A stretch of 64,000 bases of DNA from an uncultured Flavobacteriaceae bacterium (GCA_947493175.1 CANLQD010000002.1:186001-250000), one strand, 5' to 3'; shown: positions 52,698 through 61,638, counted from the stretch's first letter. Numbers and translations are program-made. The notes: generated by a model from the letters alone, not told the origin.

Positions 52698-53737
52698 AGC
52701 AGTCACTTACCGGTAACATCAAAATAGGATTTCTGGCAATAGTCACATTGTTAGTGAATGCCTGTTCGAACGACCATACGCTAAGTAATCTTGATGCTAC
52801 AGTTTTTGTACGTCATAAAGGTGCCGATATGCCGGCCTATATCAAGGGTAATGCTAATGAAAAGATATTCCTTATTACTTTACATGGTGGTCCGGGCGGT
52901 TTGGGATTGGGTTTTAGAGGAAATGCATTTAATCAGATAGAGGATAACTATGGTGTGGTCTATTTTGATCAACGTGGTTCTGGAATGTCACAGGGAAATT
53001 ATTCCGAAGATGACGTTACAATTGATTTGATGGCCGAGGATGTACTCGCTTTGGTCAAAGTTATAAAGCGTATGTATGGTAATGATTCTCGGTTCTTTTT
53101 ATTAGGACATAGCTGGGGCGGTGCATTGGGACCGGCGACCTTACTGAAAGAACAAAGCGAATTTTTGGGTTGGATCAATGTAGATGGTAGTCACAACCCC
53201 AAAGACCTTTATTTTGAATACATCAGAAATTTTGAACGCGTAGCGGAAGCTCAAATTGAACTTGGAAACAGCGTTCCTTTTTGGGAATCGGTCTATGATG
53301 AATTGGATAAGGTAGATAGAACTACCGTGAGCCTAGAAGATTTTAATCGTTTGAACATTTTGGCGTTTGATGCGGAAGATTCCTTAAAAAAAGATGATTT
53401 CATCAACGGATCCGAAAATGGAAACCTTAAAGTTTCTGATTATAATATACTTACTTTTATCTGGAACTTGTTAAAAATTCAATCCATCTTGGACGATGAT
53501 ATTATAGGTGAATTGTCCTTCACAGAACAGCTTTCGGAGATTACCATTCCCTCATTGATCCTTTGGGGAAGGTATGATATGGTCGTTCCAGAATTCTATG
53601 CCCAGCAAGCTTTTGATAATTTAGGGGCCAGCGACAAAAAGCTTGTGTTTTTTGAAAGATCTGGACACTCGCCCATGTTCACTGAACCAAATCGGTTTGC
53701 CGATGAAGTGCTACAATTTATAAATCAAAATAAATAG
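52694..53737 (+). CDS. Alpha/beta hydrolase, proline-iminopeptidase-like lipoprotein
   Basis: A 347-residue protein with a lipobox-like VTLLVNACSN. It has the oxyanion motif LHGGPGG, FDQRGSGMS, nucleophile Ser140 in GHSWGG, an aspartate in LWGRYDMVV and a histidine in FERSGHSPMF, so the triad is complete. The HGGPGG and DQRGSG strings are typical of prolyl aminopeptidase-like hydrolases. Being lipid-anchored, it should act in the envelope. Coupled to the upstream barrel-like gene. Confidence 0.87.
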   Translation: MKQSLTGNIKIGFLAIVTLLVNACSNDHTLSNLDATVFVRHKGADMPAYIKGNANEKIFLITLHGGPGGLGLGFRGNAFNQIEDNYGVVYFDQRGSGMSQGNYSEDDVTIDLMAEDVLALVKVIKRMYGNDSRFFLLGHSWGGALGPATLLKEQSEFLGWINVDGSHNPKDLYFEYIRNFERVAEAQIELGNSVPFWESVYDELDKVDRTTVSLEDFNRLNILAFDAEDSLKKDDFINGSENGNLKVSDYNILTFIWNLLKIQSILDDDIIGELSFTEQLSEITIPSLILWGRYDMVVPEFYAQQAFDNLGASDKKLVFFERSGHSPMFTEPNRFADEVLQFINQNK

Positions 53738-53804
53738 TGTAATACCTTTGTTTACAAAGCCTAACACAGCTTCTTTTGAAGATTTTATCGACAATTTTTA
53801 AATT

Positions 53805-53852
53805 ATTTGGCCGCCAATGATCTAAAAGAAAAGCAAAACTGAGAGCACGTTA
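53805..53852 (+). pseudogene. Copied 3' tail of hpf
   Basis: The plus strand here reads GRQ-stop-SKRKAKLRAR-stop, matching the C-terminus of hpf (ERQLSKRKAKMRAR). The match continues beyond the stop codon through TAGAAAGTGGTGAAAGG into the same repeat that follows hpf (complement of 22745-22862). It is therefore a displaced fragment of the hpf 3' end and not a gene. Confidence 0.85.
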
Positions 53853-54056
53853 GAAAGTGGTGAAAGGGTCAAGGTTACAGGTTTTAAAATCCTATCCCTC
53901 TTTTGTATTTGAGGGTTGAACTTGTACTTTTTTTAAGTAGGCAGTTGCAGTTTTCAGTGGGCAGTATGATTCAGGGAATTCACGCTTCCATCTTCGGTCA
54001 CCCGTCACCAGTCGCTTGCACTTTTTTTGAGTAGGCAGCGGGCAGTAAGTTGGCAG
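53853..54056 (+). repeat. Third block of the CAAGTTC-type repeat
   Basis: After the hpf fragment come TTTTAAAATCCTATCC, TTTGTATTTGAGGGTTGAAC, AGTAGGCAGTTGCAGTTTTC and TTCACGCTTCCATCTTCGG, modules in the same sense as the block at 24.6 kb. The block fills much of the 540-base gap before the next gene. Confidence 0.8.
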
Positions 54057-54128
54057 CTTTCTCCTTATTTGAATACCAATGTTCCGATCAACCAATATGT
54101 TAGGGTTGGCGGCCAGATAATTCGTGAT

Positions 54129-54225
54129 CCATTCCATACATTTTCGCCTCCCCTCCCCGTAGGTTCGGCAGAAACCGTATTTATTCATTTATTTGCCGAT
54201 TGTTTTTTATAGGTATTCGTGAATG
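54129..54225 (+). repeat. Dispersed repeat, copy g (worn)
   Basis: CCATTCCATACATTTTCGCC, TCCCCTCCCCGTAGG, then TTTATTCATTTATTTGC and AGGTATTCGTGAATGCC, as in copies f and i. The AGTGTT part is degraded. Confidence 0.6.
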
Positions 54226-54279
54226 CCTTGAATTTCTATTATGTTAGCATATCCCTAATCGTTATAGTTGTTATAAGAA

Positions 54280-56274
54280 TTATTGTTCAACAAAAGCAGG
54301 TATAATGATTTCAGAGATTTGAGTCATTATTTTATCTTCTCGGTCATGACCAGAAATTACAATGGTTAAATCAAGCGCTTCTACCACTATGACCCGTTGT
54401 CCGCCGCCCCCCCAAGCAAATGTGGTATCATAACTCTTGTCGCCTACTTTGACGGGTGTTTGATACCAAAAATAACCGTAACGATAGTCTTTAGGCATCC
54501 AATCTTGTGTAGGTTTCACAATGCCACTGGTGGCTTTGGCAAGGTATGCTGCAGAAATAAGCTGTTCGCCATCTAACTTCCCTTTATTAAGAACCAAATT
54601 ACCCAATTTAATCATGTCGCGAGACATCAAACTTACACGCCACCCTGCTTCTGGCAAACCGCTTATATGATCTGTCCATTTATAATTTGTAATACCGAGT
54701 TTGTCCAGTAGCTCCGTTTTAATAAAGTCTTGAGCCGTTCCAGGGACGACGGCGTCAATGACCGTCATTACCAACATTGGATTGAAATTACCATACAAAT
54801 ATGTCTGAGACGCTGCCGTTATAGGTCCGCTTTGCTCAAAAAGTGTCTGAACCAGCCCCTGTCTTTTTAGTCGAACCGAATCTTTCTCAATTTCTTTCCA
54901 TTCATCGCTATCAATATTCAATCCTCCGTGCATGGTCAATGCCTTATGAAGTGTGATTTTTTCAACTCCTTTGGCAAATTCTTTAGGATCAACGTCTTTT
55001 AGAAAACGAATCAAAGGTTTGTTCAGATCTTCCATGGATAGATACCCCATTTGAATGGCTCTGCCCAAAACCAAACTGGTATATGCTTTTACGGCTGATG
55101 CTTGTCCATGCGGCAAGTTGATACGACCTTTTTTATAATAGGATTCAAAAACCAATTTGTTTTTATGTGAAATGAGCAAGGCATCATAATTTCCATGTTT
55201 GCCTTCAAAAACTTCTTGGGAAAGGTTTAGGATGGCGTTTCGATCATTGCTATTCACCGATAGTTCACCAACTGATATCCTATCTTTTCTGTCCTCAGGT
55301 GCCGTATTGACAAAAGGATTATTAAGATGCGGAACATCCCAGAACGAGACCTCATAAGAATCACTTGAAATAGGACTCATCAAAGATGACAACCAAGCGA
55401 TACTGCGAACCGCCGTCATAGGGAATGCGGTTCCATGATCGCCCTCTATGACTTGTTTTTGTACAGATAAACCATCATCTCTTCTACCTTTTAATAAGCT
55501 AACGAACGCCTCGATAGGTTCGATCATCTCTTGTTCTAATGAGCCATATGAAATGAAAACATTGGCATTCAGACTCGATTTTCTATTCGACGCATCGAAG
55601 GGTCCAAATTTCGAATGAAGCTCGGACAGATAAGGAACTTCATTTTTGATCGATGGACTACCAAGAATATAATTGTTAAAGGTATCGGGTTGCGTCAATA
55701 ATATGTAAGCACCAAATTCACCGCCCATTGAATAACCGAAATAGGTGCGACTGTTTGGGTCTGTTCGATAATTGTTATCTATGTAATTGATGACATCATT
55801 TCGAATAAAGTCTAGATGTTTATTTGCTTGCCCTAATTGAAATTTTGTTTGAATTTCAGGTTTATCTGATGTACGAAAACTGTAATCCCGAAACCGACTC
55901 ACATGCGCACCTACTTCTTTTTTCAGGTCTCCATTGATGTCTTTCTGCCAGGAAATTCCAACTAGAATAACGTCTTCAAGCATATATTCCGTGGCCGCAG
56001 ATAGCATTTCGATGTGCCACATGGCATCGGTAAAGTACAGTACTGCATATTTTTTATCCTTGTTTTCTGAATACCCTTCAGGCAGCTTAATATACAGTTC
56101 ATAATTTCTTGCTGTCTTGGAATTTTTTATTGGTACTACCTGAATATGTGGCAATTCTAAGGAAGATCCCTCTCCTATTGACGATAACTCATTAACATCA
56201 TTATCTTGGGCAATAATGGCACTATTTGTTACAAAAAGAAGCATTAAAAGTAGCCGAACTGTTGTATTTTTCAT
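54280..56274 (-). CDS. Secreted esterase/serine beta-lactamase-like fusion
   Basis: A 664-residue protein with a signal peptide (residues 1-22). Residues about 40-300 are an esterase-D-type alpha/beta hydrolase with nucleophile Ser182 in FGYSMGGEFG. Residues about 335-660 are a class C beta-lactamase-type serine hydrolase with Ser393-x-x-Lys396 (QASAVKAY) and Tyr494-Gly-Asn. Both active sites look complete. It probably cleaves esters or peptidic amides in the periplasm. The palindrome CTCGATAATCGAG lies 26 bases upstream of the start. Confidence 0.87.
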   Translation of the reverse strand: MKNTTVRLLLMLLFVTNSAIIAQDNDVNELSSIGEGSSLELPHIQVVPIKNSKTARNYELYIKLPEGYSENKDKKYAVLYFTDAMWHIEMLSAATEYMLEDVILVGISWQKDINGDLKKEVGAHVSRFRDYSFRTSDKPEIQTKFQLGQANKHLDFIRNDVINYIDNNYRTDPNSRTYFGYSMGGEFGAYILLTQPDTFNNYILGSPSIKNEVPYLSELHSKFGPFDASNRKSSLNANVFISYGSLEQEMIEPIEAFVSLLKGRRDDGLSVQKQVIEGDHGTAFPMTAVRSIAWLSSLMSPISSDSYEVSFWDVPHLNNPFVNTAPEDRKDRISVGELSVNSNDRNAILNLSQEVFEGKHGNYDALLISHKNKLVFESYYKKGRINLPHGQASAVKAYTSLVLGRAIQMGYLSMEDLNKPLIRFLKDVDPKEFAKGVEKITLHKALTMHGGLNIDSDEWKEIEKDSVRLKRQGLVQTLFEQSGPITAASQTYLYGNFNPMLVMTVIDAVVPGTAQDFIKTELLDKLGITNYKWTDHISGLPEAGWRVSLMSRDMIKLGNLVLNKGKLDGEQLISAAYLAKATSGIVKPTQDWMPKDYRYGYFWYQTPVKVGDKSYDTTFAWGGGGQRVIVVEALDLTIVISGHDREDKIMTQISEIIIPAFVEQ

Positions 56275-56299
56275 TGTTTATACTAATTATACGTGTTTA

Positions 56300-56312
56300 C
56301 TCGATAATCGAG
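56300..56312. promoter_or_regulatory. Palindrome CTCGATAATCGAG upstream of the esterase/beta-lactamase fusion
   Basis: The perfect 13-base palindrome recurs exactly at 58928-58940 before the LytTR regulator and with one change at 62757-62769 before the S41 peptidase. The copies at 56300 and 62757 share further flanking bases (ATTT and ATGC). It could be an operator, but no regulator is known. Confidence 0.45.
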
Positions 56313-56434
56313 ATTTGAATGCTCCGAGGCTTGCCTCGAAATTTTAGGGTCGTTTCCTTACGAATGCCCCGTGGACTTACCCCAAGGGAGTTCACTTAAA
56401 CCTGGATATCCGCGTATGTCCTTTTTGAGTTTTT

Positions 56435-57679
56435 TCACTCCATATCAAACAATCCAGATTTGGAAAGTCGTCGCGAAATGACATTGAGTTGATTGCTTTC
56501 AAAGTCAGTATTGGCAGTTCCGAAATAGGCAATAACCAAATCTTTTGAAGGCGATATATAAAGACCTTGGCCTCCATGTGCCCCTTTATACAAATCGCCA
56601 TCTTCGTAGACAGCGCCCCATTGATAGCTGCTGTATATGGTTTCTCCCGTATGCCGTGATTTCTTTACGAGCTTTTTATTTACCTCCCGTATTTTAGATA
56701 AGTGTGCATCGGAAATTAGTGGATTAGCGCTCTTTCTACCACTAGGTGTAAAAGCAAGACCAAACTTAGCAAGATCTCGAAGTGTTGTTGACATACCATC
56801 TAAATAAGAAAGAGAGGTCCCATTGGTATTTTTTCCTAAAAGGGCACTATACTCAGCTCCTATCTTTTGCCATATTTCCTTTTGCACAAAATCGCTAAAA
56901 GTTAGGCCGCTAATTTTCTCGACCAATAGGGTCAATACCATAGCATCAGCATTTGAAAATTGATATTCCGTCCCTGAAGGCTTGGCTGATTTTGCCGTAG
57001 CTAAATCCTTAATTGGATCAAAACTCACCTCATACGTATCTAATGGAACATGAGCAATTCCAGAGCTCATGGAAAGAATATCGATTACTGGGACACCTTC
57101 CCAACCAGATTCTTTCAGTGCATCAAAGTAGTAATCAATGGGTTTGCTCGTATCGATTAAACCCCTATCCTCCAAAATAGCAATTGAAGTGCTCACAAAG
57201 ACTTGAGTTATTAAGAAATTCACATGTAAATCAGTTGGAAACATTCTCGGATAACCTTCAAAGACGATTTTGCCTTTATGAATTACAATTAACCCATTAA
57301 CTTCTACTTGTCGTACATAGTCATTTAATGATAGTCCGCCCCCTTTTTTTAAATCTGTGGACGTAATAAAATTTTTCACATCATCTCTTGGTGTTTCTTC
57401 AAAAATCTTTGGTGTATCTGACCTCAGTATACGCGAGTGTTCCTTTATTTGAGAAAAATTTAGATAAAAATACCGTTCCAAATCGCCGTATTCGGTCCAG
57501 TTACCTCCTTCAAAAATGCGTTTATGGAATGCATACATTTCTTCTTTTGTAAATCCGGAATAATTATACGTTTCATATTTTGGATTTGTATCGCTTAAGG
57601 CATCAGAGTCCTTTTTTAGTTCGTTTTTACATGATTGAAAAAGAATTATAATCAAAAAGACTGATATACTGTTGTTCAT
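56435..57679 (-). CDS. Serine-hydrolase (beta-lactamase-like) lipoprotein with missing catalytic residues
   Basis: A 414-residue lipoprotein (IILFQSCKNE). The fold matches beta-lactamase-type hydrolases: LIVIHKGKIVFEGYPR, IAILEDRGLIDTSKPIDYY, DILSMSSGIAHVP and the C-terminal GAHGGQGLYI. However, the SxxK position (residues 156-159, before FVSTSIAIL) reads LITQ, and the YxN motif is YQFSN with Phe in place of the second Tyr. Both catalytic residues are therefore replaced. It lies 160 bases upstream of the intact fusion gene on the same strand and may be a non-catalytic binder. Confidence 0.83.
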   Translation of the reverse strand: MNNSISVFLIIILFQSCKNELKKDSDALSDTNPKYETYNYSGFTKEEMYAFHKRIFEGGNWTEYGDLERYFYLNFSQIKEHSRILRSDTPKIFEETPRDDVKNFITSTDLKKGGGLSLNDYVRQVEVNGLIVIHKGKIVFEGYPRMFPTDLHVNFLITQVFVSTSIAILEDRGLIDTSKPIDYYFDALKESGWEGVPVIDILSMSSGIAHVPLDTYEVSFDPIKDLATAKSAKPSGTEYQFSNADAMVLTLLVEKISGLTFSDFVQKEIWQKIGAEYSALLGKNTNGTSLSYLDGMSTTLRDLAKFGLAFTPSGRKSANPLISDAHLSKIREVNKKLVKKSRHTGETIYSSYQWGAVYEDGDLYKGAHGGQGLYISPSKDLVIAYFGTANTDFESNQLNVISRRLSKSGLFDME

Positions 57680-57858
57680 GTTTTTTTAGTTAAATGCTGA
57701 ATAAATGTATCGTATATTCAATGCATAAATTCATTAATAGGATAAACACGATAATTAAGTGATAAAGTCATTTCGTCATTGATATATCGCATTGGTAAAG
57801 AAATTATGGGGTATGCATTTATTGATACTATCTTTATTAGATTTTATTACAAGAGTAT

Positions 57859-58881
57859 ATGATTAAAAAGCCTTTACGGCATACCATTCTCATAAATATA
57901 GGAGCCTTTTTATCGGTAGCCATGCTCGAAATATTGGGTGGCTGGCTATTCAAAGACAATTTTGATAATGACTATAATTTTATTGTATGGCAACTAAGTT
58001 ATGCAGTTGCTATTATGGGTGTCATTTGGGTCAACCATTTTATTCTCATTCCCTTTTTTTATGATAAGAAAAGCTATTTTTTCTACGGGATACTGCTTAT
58101 TGCGACCATATTTCTTGGTGCCTTTTTAATGGCATTTCCTAACTGGATTGGTGTTTATAAAATGTCATCTTTTCTTATTTATACCACCGGAACGGGTATG
58201 GCTGCTTTCTTTTTAAGAAGAAACATGATCATCCGAAGAGAAAATGATGAAAAAGAAAAGTTGCAAAAAGAGATGGAGCTTAATTATTTAAAAGAGCAGG
58301 TGAATCCACATTTTTTATTTAACTCCTTAAATAGTATTTATTCACTTTCCAGACAGCAATCGCCTGAAACTCCAGATCTTGTCATGCAGCTCTCGGAATT
58401 AATGCGGTATCAATTAGAGAGTTCTAAAAAAGACACCGTTTTATTAAAAGAGGAGCTTGAATTTATAGAAAATTATTTGTTGCTTGAAGAAAAAAGATTG
58501 AGTAAACGTTGTGCCATCGAATTCGTAATTGGAGGAGATTTGTTGGATTTTAGGATAGCACCCATGTTGCTCATTCCATTTGTTGAGAATGCAATCAAAC
58601 ATGGTGCCCATAGTACCAATAAGCAGAGTACGATTGATGTTTCGGCTTCTTTGGAGAATAGGACACTTCATTTTTCCGTAGTGAATTCGAAGCCTCCTAT
58701 GGTGTCTTCATCAAAAAGAGAAGGGTTGGGACTTGAAAACGTAAGAAGACGTTTAAATCTTTTATATCCTAATTCTCACCTATTGGAAATTAATGATGGG
58801 GAAAAAGCGTATCGTGTAAATTTATCTATTGACTTAACAGATTCACTAGTAAACCAGCTCGAGGCAAACCCTCTTGATTAG
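57859..58881 (+). CDS. LytS-type membrane histidine kinase
   Basis: A 340-residue kinase with four membrane segments (about residues 8-30, 40-66, 73-92 and 103-120), a short coiled coil, and the His_kinase domain with phosphoacceptor His151 in EQVNPHFLFNSLNS. The ATPase domain follows with LIPFVENAIKHG and EGLGLENVRRRL. It forms a two-component system with the LytTR regulator 73 bases downstream. It is divergent from the degenerate serine hydrolase, which it may control. Confidence 0.92.
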   Translation: MIKKPLRHTILINIGAFLSVAMLEILGGWLFKDNFDNDYNFIVWQLSYAVAIMGVIWVNHFILIPFFYDKKSYFFYGILLIATIFLGAFLMAFPNWIGVYKMSSFLIYTTGTGMAAFFLRRNMIIRRENDEKEKLQKEMELNYLKEQVNPHFLFNSLNSIYSLSRQQSPETPDLVMQLSELMRYQLESSKKDTVLLKEELEFIENYLLLEEKRLSKRCAIEFVIGGDLLDFRIAPMLLIPFVENAIKHGAHSTNKQSTIDVSASLENRTLHFSVVNSKPPMVSSSKREGLGLENVRRRLNLLYPNSHLLEINDGEKAYRVNLSIDLTDSLVNQLEANPLD

Positions 58882-58927
58882 GAAGGAATTAACATTGAAA
58901 TTGGAGGCAAGGCTGAAAGTATTTAAT

Positions 58928-58940
58928 CTCGATAATCGAG
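58928..58940. promoter_or_regulatory. Palindrome CTCGATAATCGAG before the LytTR regulator
   Basis: An exact copy of the palindrome at 56300, here 14 bases before the regulator's ATG and after the kinase's stop. Confidence 0.45.
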
Positions 58941-58954
58941 TAAAAAGACAGTTA

Positions 58955-59638
58955 ATGATTAAAATTGGTATCGTAGACGATGAACTATTAGCACGTAAAG
59001 TGTTAGAAGACTATTGTTCTAAAATTGACAACTTTCAATTAGTTTTAAGTACGGGGAATCCACTTGAATTTGTCAATTTTACGCAACAAAACGAAGTTGA
59101 TCTGGTCTTTCTTGATATAGAAATGCCAGAAATAAATGGTATGGAGATCTTGCGTTCTATGATAAAACCTCCAAAAGTCATATTAACTACGGCTTATTCC
59201 GAATATGCATTAGAAAGTTATAATTATAGTGTTGTAGATTATTTATTGAAACCTATAAAAATTGAACGCTTTTTAAAAGCAATCAACAAAGTTTCTTCTT
59301 CAAAAATAGCACAGACTAAAAAAAACAGAGGAAGTCAAGAACTACAAATAAAGCATGATGGAATGCCTGTTAATATAACGTTTAACGCGATTCTGTACAT
59401 TCAAAGTTTTGGAAATTACTTGAAGATTTTTACAGATTCAAGAATGTACCTTATTTCCGAAACGCTTATTAATATCACCACACTGTTGCCGGAAAGTTTT
59501 CAACGCACGCATAAGTCCTATATTTCTAATTTGGATCGTGTTACTAAAGCCACCCGAACGCATTTACTCATTGAAGATAAAAAGGTACCTGTGAGTGCAA
59601 TGTATAAGGTTGCGGTTTTTGAAAAATTGGGAACTTAA
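58955..59638 (+). CDS. LytTR-family response regulator
   Basis: The frame opens at 58874, but the receiver begins MIKIGIVDDE at 58955, giving 227 residues. The receiver has the acidic pair VDDE and phosphoacceptor Asp54 (VFLDIEMPEI), with the usual LLKPI segment at about residue 100. The C-terminal LytTR domain (ILYIQSFGNYLKIFTD, QRTHKSYISNLDRV) binds DNA. It is the partner of the LytS-type kinase just upstream. Confidence 0.92.
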   Translation: MIKIGIVDDELLARKVLEDYCSKIDNFQLVLSTGNPLEFVNFTQQNEVDLVFLDIEMPEINGMEILRSMIKPPKVILTTAYSEYALESYNYSVVDYLLKPIKIERFLKAINKVSSSKIAQTKKNRGSQELQIKHDGMPVNITFNAILYIQSFGNYLKIFTDSRMYLISETLINITTLLPESFQRTHKSYISNLDRVTKATRTHLLIEDKKVPVSAMYKVAVFEKLGT

Positions 59639-59659
59639 AATATCCACTCTAATTCTATA

Positions 59660-59995
59660 CCATTCCCCACATGTATTCGTTACAGATTATTGTTGATGAA
59701 GGTATTCATGAAGCTATGCTTTCACTCCCCTCCTACCGTCTGGTCACATAATAAGTGTTTATTCATTGCTTGTCTATTGTTTTAAAGGTGTTCATAAAGC
59801 TAGAATAAGGTATCGCCAGCGCGTAACCCTTTCTTCGGTTTCATTAGCTTTTGAGAAGAATCTTTTTAGAAAAAAATTAAAGAAAAATAAGGGCCAAATA
59901 TGGCCAGCGCGTCAACCTGCCCAAAAAAGAGAAGGTCTCCCAGACCTTCTCTTTTTATGCCGTTTACCAAGGCAAAGTTACATAACGCGGAACAC
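59660..59995 (+). repeat. Dispersed repeat, copy i
   Basis: This is the longest of the right-hand copies. It contains CACTCCCCTCCTACCGTC and CACATAATAAGTGTT, TTATTCATTGC, TAGCTTTTGAGAAGAATC, a terminator, then AAAGTTACATAACGCGGAAC, the first arm of the attC-like palindrome. The second arm is missing; GGAATAGCGAC later matches only the end of the shared tail. It starts 22 bases after the regulator's stop and fills the 420-base gap. Confidence 0.85.
59926..59956. terminator. Terminator between convergent genes
   Basis: AGAGAAGGTCT (59928-59938) and AGACCTTCTCT (59942-59952) form a perfect 11-pair stem with loop CCC, with A- and T-runs on the two sides. It can end both the LytTR regulator transcript and the minus-strand regulator gene. 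Confidence 0.9.
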
Positions 59996-60057
59996 TATGG
60001 TTCAATTCTAGTTGTTTTTGGAATAGCGACCGGTGCTGAAAATCAAGATCGTATTGC

Positions 60058-60930
60058 TTAAAATTCCAATCGATAACCAACCCCATGAATGTTGGTGAGT
60101 TTAATAGAGGGGTCTTTGTGTAATTTTTTGCGTAGCTTGGATATATAGGTATCCAAACTTCTACCTACAATAACACCTTTGTCTTCCCATACCTTTTTTG
60201 TTAACTCTTCCCGTTTGATAATTTGGTTGGGATTGGCACTAAATATAGATAGTAACTCACATTCTTTTTTGGACAAACTAATCTCGGAAGCTTCCTTTAT
60301 AAGTTTCTTTTCTTCTGGGTAAAATTTATACCTCCCGATCGATTTGTAGTCTTTATTGCTTTCGTTGAAAATAGATTTAGAATATATTTTAAAATATATA
60401 AATGCCATTGCCAATACAATTACAATACCTAATAACAACAGCGCATAAACAGAGGCCAACGGGCTTGTATCGCCCCCAGGAGATGTTATAAACGTTACGT
60501 TTATGAGATAACACCCCCTTTTTAAACGCCTATTTGCACAATGGATATCCTTATTTTCTATTTCTAGATTTTTTTTGTAGTAACTATACGCTACCTCCTC
60601 GTTTTCACAGTGTAATACCTCTATTAGATAATCCTGAGGTAACCCCGTTTTTGTAAGGCAGTTTTCTATATGGGTAACCAGACTATCTGGATAAATCTCC
60701 AACTGTTCTTCGAATGACAATTGATATTTTAATGCCTCTAAGGTCACTACGGGCTTTACTAAAGTCGTAGAATCCTGATTGGCCAATAATAAGTGATGCC
60801 CCACTTCGCGCAATGATACTTTTGCCTTTTCAGGAAACGAGATGGCTTGCTTTTTTGAACAAGACAATATACCTAGAGATAAGGCAATGACTATACAGCC
60901 TTTAAAAAAGTATTGGAAATTGATATTCAT
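60058..60930 (-). CDS. Membrane-tethered winged-helix (OmpR/ToxR-like) regulator
   Basis: The ATG at 60930 (MNINFQYFF) gives 290 residues; an earlier frame start exists at 60981. It has a lipoprotein-like N-terminus (SLGILSCSKK), a periplasmic domain of about 150 residues with several cysteines, and one membrane helix (ALLLLGIVIVLAMAFIYF). A C-terminal OmpR-type winged helix follows (SLSKKECELLSIF, IKREELTKKVWED, RSLDTYISKLRKKL, HGVGYRLEF). It should sense an envelope signal and act on DNA directly. It is divergent from the YceI gene. Confidence 0.87.
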   Translation of the reverse strand: MNINFQYFFKGCIVIALSLGILSCSKKQAISFPEKAKVSLREVGHHLLLANQDSTTLVKPVVTLEALKYQLSFEEQLEIYPDSLVTHIENCLTKTGLPQDYLIEVLHCENEEVAYSYYKKNLEIENKDIHCANRRLKRGCYLINVTFITSPGGDTSPLASVYALLLLGIVIVLAMAFIYFKIYSKSIFNESNKDYKSIGRYKFYPEEKKLIKEASEISLSKKECELLSIFSANPNQIIKREELTKKVWEDKGVIVGRSLDTYISKLRKKLHKDPSIKLTNIHGVGYRLEF

Positions 60931-61059
60931 ACCAAGATGTAAATAACATACAATCCCAAGACTTTTCACAATAGTTGACACTTCTTTTATATTCTTTTTA
61001 CATTTTTTAGCGAGGCTGTCAATAGTTTTATGAAAAATTAATTTCCAAAAAAAAGAAAG

Positions 61060-61638
61060 ATGAAGAATCGTATCCTATTGATCATAGTTATTATTTACCC
61101 AGTCATATATTCATACGCTCAGGAACAACTTCATATTGATCCTTCAAAAAGTGAACTCAAATGGCATGGGGCAGATGTGTTAAAGGTGGGAGATCATTAT
61201 GGTATCGTTCATTTTAAAGAAGGTCATTTTATTAAAACCGATACTAAAATTACCGGTGGGTCTTTTATAATAGCTATGAATACTATTGCATTAATAGAAA
61301 AAGATGAAATTGATTATGATAACGGGCTTGTAAATCATCTAAAAGACGAAGATTTTTTTGACGTAAAGAAATTTCCTATTGCAAAATTGGTTATAACCGA
61401 TGCCCGTTATCATGATCCCACCCATTTATTGGTACTAGCTAATTTGACCATAAAAGAGAGTACGTTACCTATAGAATTTGAAGCAGAAGTTGATTTTCAA
61501 AATCAACAGATGATGACAAAGTTTGAAATTGACAGGACACGCTGGGGCATTATTTATGAAAGTCAGAAATATAGTATTATCCTAAAGGACAAAGCTATCT
61601 CTGATACGATAGACTTCGAAGTGAAATTGAGTTTATAA
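61060..61638 (+). CDS. YceI-family secreted protein (second copy)
   Basis: A 192-residue protein with a signal peptide (residues 1-20, ending YSYAQ) and a complete YceI barrel: HIDPSKSELKWHGADVLK, HYGIVHFKEGHF, DFFDVKKFPIAKLVI and LANLTIKESTLPIEF. It is longer than the YceI protein at 20.6 kb and clearly not a recent duplicate. It is divergent from the tethered regulator, with 130 bases between, so it is a likely target of it. Confidence 0.9.
   Translation: MKNRILLIIVIIYPVIYSYAQEQLHIDPSKSELKWHGADVLKVGDHYGIVHFKEGHFIKTDTKITGGSFIIAMNTIALIEKDEIDYDNGLVNHLKDEDFFDVKKFPIAKLVITDARYHDPTHLLVLANLTIKESTLPIEFEAEVDFQNQQMMTKFEIDRTRWGIIYESQKYSIILKDKAISDTIDFEVKLSL

Noticed and set aside
54027..54212. Open frame between the repeat block and the esterase fusion
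   Set aside because: It is composed of two repeat types joined and has no protein-like features.
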